The notes under the pieces were generated by a model. It ran no database searches and was not told where the DNA came from. It saw nothing but the letters and a program-made list of their open reading frames with translations. Below are positions 60,697 to 64,000 of a DNA stretch of 64,000 nucleotides, piece by piece. Both the position numbers and the translations under genes were made by a program. Source of the stretch: Clostridia bacterium (GTDB taxonomy: Bacteria; Bacillota; Clostridia; RGIG7378). How positions within the stretch are numbered: the first letter of the stretch is position 1; the number at the start of each line of letters is the position of its first letter. The DNA is taken from NCBI GenBank assembly GCA_017559445.1, contig JAFYSJ010000023.1, positions 1 to 64,000 of the forward strand, given 5' to 3'.

Positions 60697-62697
60697 GTTA
60701 TATCTTTCCCAATACTGTGGTTCGTCGCCCCAAGTAGATGTGTCAAAGGCCTTATCTATAACTTCACACATAAATTTGATCTTTGCCTTCATTGCACTAT
60801 TCAACATCAACTGGTCTGCCATAGCGACATCACCCATTACCTTTTCGAAAATACGTGCTCTGTCCTCCTTGGCAAAAGTCTTGGCATAAGCATCTACAAA
60901 GTAAATACCATCTTGGCTCCAGTCGTAATATGTCCAATGAGAAGAATAGTTGTCAATGTAATTATATGTTTCGTAATACTCAAATCCCTCTGGATTCAAA
61001 GCATCCCAACCATCTTGCCACTCATAGGAGTGCTGAGAAATCTTAGCCTCAATAGCGTGCCACAACTCATGAGAGAATGTACCTTCCATACCTGTCTGGT
61101 ATGTAATATCAATTGCAATATTGTAGAAATAAGATCCCTTGTAGAAATAAGCAATTGTATTATTTGTGGACTCAATACCGCCAATGAGGTAAATATAAAC
61201 ACCGCCATTGCCCTGCTTATCCTTAAACTGTTCAAAGAATCCCTCTGGATACTTAGAAGCCATTTGCTCAAGCTCGTTTAATGCAAATGCGATGAGATCT
61301 CTCTCACCTTCCTGCATATATGTGTTTGTATAAGTATTTGTGTAACTTGCATTCTGTAAAGGCTTAATACACTGGTTAGACATAAGAATTGTAAAACCAA
61401 ATCTATCCTCTAACTCATCTGCTCTTACTCTAAGTGCAGCTAAGTGCTGGCTAATCTCTTCTACCTTAAGATCCGCAAGATAGTTTTCGATAATTGTCTG
61501 TTCAACCTTATAATACTCAGACTTTGTAACAGATGCAGCCTCTGTAAACTGAAGCAAATCAACTCTTAATACAGCAACCTGATACTTACCATCCTTTTCA
61601 ATAAGGGAAAGAATCATATCGCTATCTTCGATGTACTCGAAATAAACAATTCTATCGCCATACAAGGATGTGAAATCACACCACATAAGCTTATCGTCTT
61701 CGATGCTGTAAAGCTTATTCTGCAACGGTCCTTCTATTTCGCCATTTTCGTTATATGTGTAATTTCTGGCAAAATATGGTGAATCCATAACAAGTCTATA
61801 ACCAGAATTACCTGTCTCAAGAGAAATAGGTGAAATTGAATACTTAGTACCACCTACATATTTGTTAAGTGAATATCCACCTGGCTCGTAGGTAACAGAA
61901 TAAGATGCCTCTCCTGCAAAAGTTCTGTTAAAAGTATCTGTATTAAGGCTTAAAACCTGACCAGATGCAATATCAAAAATCATGTTAGCAGTACCATATT
62001 TATACAGAGATGTATTTACTGCCATGTATGCAATGTTGCTTTTGAAATCAAAGGAATCGATATAGCTAACTCTCATGCCATATGGAGCTTCAACATATCT
62101 AATAGTACCTGATGCTACGTCTCCTTCGTAAATATAGCCATCACATGTATAGTAATACTTTGTAAAATCGCTATTGAAAATAGAACCATACTGCTCTACT
62201 TCGATTGTACGGATTACATTCAAATTGGAATCCATAATGTAAAAGATTGTGCCAGCATAATTGCTACCCAAAACCTTACCAGATACTGGATCAGAATCTA
62301 CAAACATAAACTGATACTCAATAACTGGACCCTGTGTATATGTACCAGTTGTAAAATCATAAATAGCAGTATATGTGAAAGTATCATAATCAGAGTACTC
62401 ATCGCCTGAATACTGTCTCCATGTAACCAATACCTTGTTTGAACCCAAATAGAACATGTCTGGCATGTCTTCAAATGTAGGAACATTCAGCTCAACAATT
62501 GTCTGCTGAGGCAAAATATCACTCAAACTGGGTGTTGGAGTTGCTGTGGGCTCAGCTGTTGGGGTAGCAGTTGGTGTACCTGTAGGATTACCCTGTGTAA
62601 CATCTGAAATTTTGTCCCCACCGCATGCAATAACAATGGCCAAAGCTGTAGCCAATATAATAATCAATATAAGAATTTTGTTTAACTTTTTGTTCAT
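60694..62697 (-). CDS. Large lipoprotein with a C-terminal HExxH metallopeptidase domain
   Basis: A 667-residue protein. Signal and lipobox (ALAIVIACGG) are followed by a Thr/Pro linker (TPTATPTAEPTATPTPS) and a beta-rich, propeller-like region (about 70-400). The C-terminal domain has GTFSHELWHAIEAKI near 541 (HExxH zinc motif) and FVDAYAKTFAKEDRARIFE near 605, a gluzincin-like second half seen in putative zinc metallopeptidases. It is likely a surface protease of unknown target. Confidence 0.85.
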   Translation of the reverse strand: MNKKLNKILILIIILATALAIVIACGGDKISDVTQGNPTGTPTATPTAEPTATPTPSLSDILPQQTIVELNVPTFEDMPDMFYLGSNKVLVTWRQYSGDEYSDYDTFTYTAIYDFTTGTYTQGPVIEYQFMFVDSDPVSGKVLGSNYAGTIFYIMDSNLNVIRTIEVEQYGSIFNSDFTKYYYTCDGYIYEGDVASGTIRYVEAPYGMRVSYIDSFDFKSNIAYMAVNTSLYKYGTANMIFDIASGQVLSLNTDTFNRTFAGEASYSVTYEPGGYSLNKYVGGTKYSISPISLETGNSGYRLVMDSPYFARNYTYNENGEIEGPLQNKLYSIEDDKLMWCDFTSLYGDRIVYFEYIEDSDMILSLIEKDGKYQVAVLRVDLLQFTEAASVTKSEYYKVEQTIIENYLADLKVEEISQHLAALRVRADELEDRFGFTILMSNQCIKPLQNASYTNTYTNTYMQEGERDLIAFALNELEQMASKYPEGFFEQFKDKQGNGGVYIYLIGGIESTNNTIAYFYKGSYFYNIAIDITYQTGMEGTFSHELWHAIEAKISQHSYEWQDGWDALNPEGFEYYETYNYIDNYSSHWTYYDWSQDGIYFVDAYAKTFAKEDRARIFEKVMGDVAMADQLMLNSAMKAKIKFMCEVIDKAFDTSTWGDEPQYWERYN

Positions 62698-62717
62698 AAC
62701 AAACCTCTAAAAAAGAA

Positions 62718-62744
62718 AGTCCCGTACCATTTAGGTACAGGACT
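62718..62744 (-). terminator. Terminator of the Na/Pi cotransporter gene
   Basis: A stem AGTCC-x-GTACC / GGTAC-x-GGACT with one C-A mismatch and a 5-nt loop, then a T-rich tract on the minus strand. It directly follows a promoter-like sequence. Confidence 0.7.
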
Positions 62745-62773
62745 ATTTTACTAAATATCTACTATATTAACAA
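62745..62773 (-). promoter_or_regulatory. Candidate promoter of the metallopeptidase lipoprotein gene
   Basis: TTGTTA (62768-62773) and TAAAAT (62745-62750) with a 17-bp spacer. The -10 directly abuts the terminator hairpin, so the start of transcription falls inside it. Confidence 0.5.
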
Positions 62774-62791
62774 CACACTTAAGTAACAATG

Positions 62792-64000
62792 TTACCTACC
62801 AATTGTCGGTCTATTTACACCCATGCTTGTTTCAAGGATTGCAATACCAACGTTGGCACAGTGGTCGGAAATGCTGGAGTAGCTAGAAAGAACTTCCATA
62901 AGTACAAGGCCCATTTCTACAGTACACTTGCCCTTCTGAAGTCTCTTAATATGATGATCCTTCATTCTAGCCAATGTCATGCCAATCTTCTGTTGCATCT
63001 GGCCAATCTTAATTGCGTCAGCGGAATCTGTACTTGCAAAAGAGTGAATTGTGAGATCAAGCATCTCTACCATCATTGCATTAAGATTCTCAATTTCCTC
63101 AAATGCCTCTGGTGAGAATGAAAGCTCCTTATTCTTCATGTTGTTAGCACAAATCTTAAGACCCTGAGCATGGTCACCAATACGTTCAAAGTCACTAAGT
63201 GTTCTCATCATAAGAGAAACATGTCTAGCCTCATTGTGTGTAAGGTTCAAGTTAGAAAGCTTAACTAAATACTTACCAAGGTTAGACTCATAGTGGTCAA
63301 GCTGATCCTCCATAGATGAAATCTGCTCTGCCTCGTTATCATCAAACTTAACAAGCAAATCCTTAGCCTTAAGGAAAGCCTCTCTAGCCATCTTAGACAT
63401 TGTCTCTGTCATTGTGTATGCTTGAGATACAGCAAAGTGAGGAACTGCCATAATACGCTCGTCAAGAACTGTAAAGTCAACTTCCTCATCCTTTTTGCCC
63501 TTAACAATCATCTTAGCAAGCTTCTCAAGAAGGTTAACGAATGGGAACAACATAAATGTTGTAACTACGTTAAAGATGGAGTGCATAACAGCAATTGCAA
63601 ATGGAGTTACAGGTGCATCTGTAATTGCAAACTTAAAGATAGCATCTGCAATTAACCAAGCTGCTAAGCAAATAACTGTACCAATTACGTTAAACAAAAC
63701 GTGTACACATGCTACACGACGAGCATTCTTCTTAGTACCGATGGCGGACATGAGAGCAGAAATACATGTACCAATATTCTGACCCATGATAATTGGAATA
63801 GCTGCACCATATGTAATGGAACCAGATACTGCCAATGCCTGCAAAATACCTACTGAAGCTGCAGATGCCTGAATAGCAGCAGTTACAATAGTACCTACCA
63901 AAACACCGAGCAATGGGTTCTGGAATGCAACGAGGATATTAGTGAACTCAGGCATATCCTTAAGAGGAGCAACTGCAGTTGTCATCATAGACATACCATA
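62792..64000 (-). CDS. Na/Pi cotransporter-PhoU family protein (5' end beyond the window)
   Basis: At least 400 residues, with the N terminus outside the window. The visible part has Na/Pi-cotransporter repeats (TIVTAAIQASAASVGIL and MGQNIGTCISALMSAIGTKKNARR), four or more helices, and a C-terminal PhoU-like helical domain (about the last 210 residues). The family takes up phosphate with sodium or controls phosphate flux. The true start cannot be placed. Confidence 0.93.
   Translation of the reverse strand, partial: YGMSMMTTAVAPLKDMPEFTNILVAFQNPLLGVLVGTIVTAAIQASAASVGILQALAVSGSITYGAAIPIIMGQNIGTCISALMSAIGTKKNARRVACVHVLFNVIGTVICLAAWLIADAIFKFAITDAPVTPFAIAVMHSIFNVVTTFMLFPFVNLLEKLAKMIVKGKKDEEVDFTVLDERIMAVPHFAVSQAYTMTETMSKMAREAFLKAKDLLVKFDDNEAEQISSMEDQLDHYESNLGKYLVKLSNLNLTHNEARHVSLMMRTLSDFERIGDHAQGLKICANNMKNKELSFSPEAFEEIENLNAMMVEMLDLTIHSFASTDSADAIKIGQMQQKIGMTLARMKDHHIKRLQKGKCTVEMGLVLMEVLSSYSSISDHCANVGIAILETSMGVNRPTIGR

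Overview
This 64 kb window looks like a chromosomal stretch of a low-GC Gram-positive anaerobe of the class Clostridia (Bacillota), possibly Lachnospiraceae or a relative. The evidence is PolC-type DNA polymerase III, the gene order rpsB-tsf-pyrH-frr-uppS-cdsA-dxr-rseP-ispG-polC, the rimP-nusA-rnpM-infB-rbfA-nrnA-truB operon, DivIVA/SepF, the sporulation-associated pair yqfC/yqfD, and a Spo0A-like regulator. Species cannot be set from the sequence alone. Almost every gene lies on the minus strand; the exceptions are the tnpB remnant and ade at the left edge and one rluA-type gene near 22 kb.

Layout. 1-250: the 3' end of an IS200/IS605-type tnpB with a probable omega-RNA end. 253-2043: adenine deaminase. 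2107-2958: a DUF11 repeat protein. 3.2-18.6 kb: a long housekeeping block of replication (polC), isoprenoids (dxr, ispG, uppS), phospholipid (cdsA), cell wall (murD), translation (rpsB, tsf, frr), UMP kinase and Holliday-junction genes (ruvC, ruvA). 18.8-22 kb: tRNA-Val and a division cluster (divIVA, sepF, yggS, HlyD-like). 22-27.3 kb: RluA-type synthase, a Spo0A-like protein with a degenerate receiver, small membrane proteins, a metal-responsive ArsR/CDF operon and a rhodanese lipoprotein. 27.3-29.9 kb: a compact accessory operon, DUF3990 (ADP-ribosyltransferase-like) - XRE protein - tandem-TIR protein - Nudix hydrolase. 30-34.9 kb: more accessory genes, including what reads as a catalytically dead ABC ATPase. 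34.9-42 kb: recO-era-ybeY-HD protein-phoH-yqfD-yqfC. 42-52.5 kb: a nucleotidyltransferase/mutase fusion, queH, and the nusA-infB operon. 52.6-60.4 kb: pckA, a BMP/Nup-type nucleoside ABC importer, cytidine deaminase and thymidine kinase. 60.7-64 kb: a lipoprotein metallopeptidase and a Na/Pi cotransporter-PhoU protein cut by the window edge.

How it fits together. The nucleoside importer, cdd, tdk and ade form a purine/pyrimidine salvage theme. The strongest candidate for an undescribed system is the DUF3990-XRE-TIR-TIR-Nudix operon: three of its four products belong to families that use or break down NAD+ or ADP-ribose, and its promoter carries a palindrome suited to autoregulation. A second notable feature is a dispersed family of head-to-tail arrays of small hairpins, each opening with a CACTAGC-like heptamer. 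Several arrays end exactly in the stop codon of a neighbouring gene.
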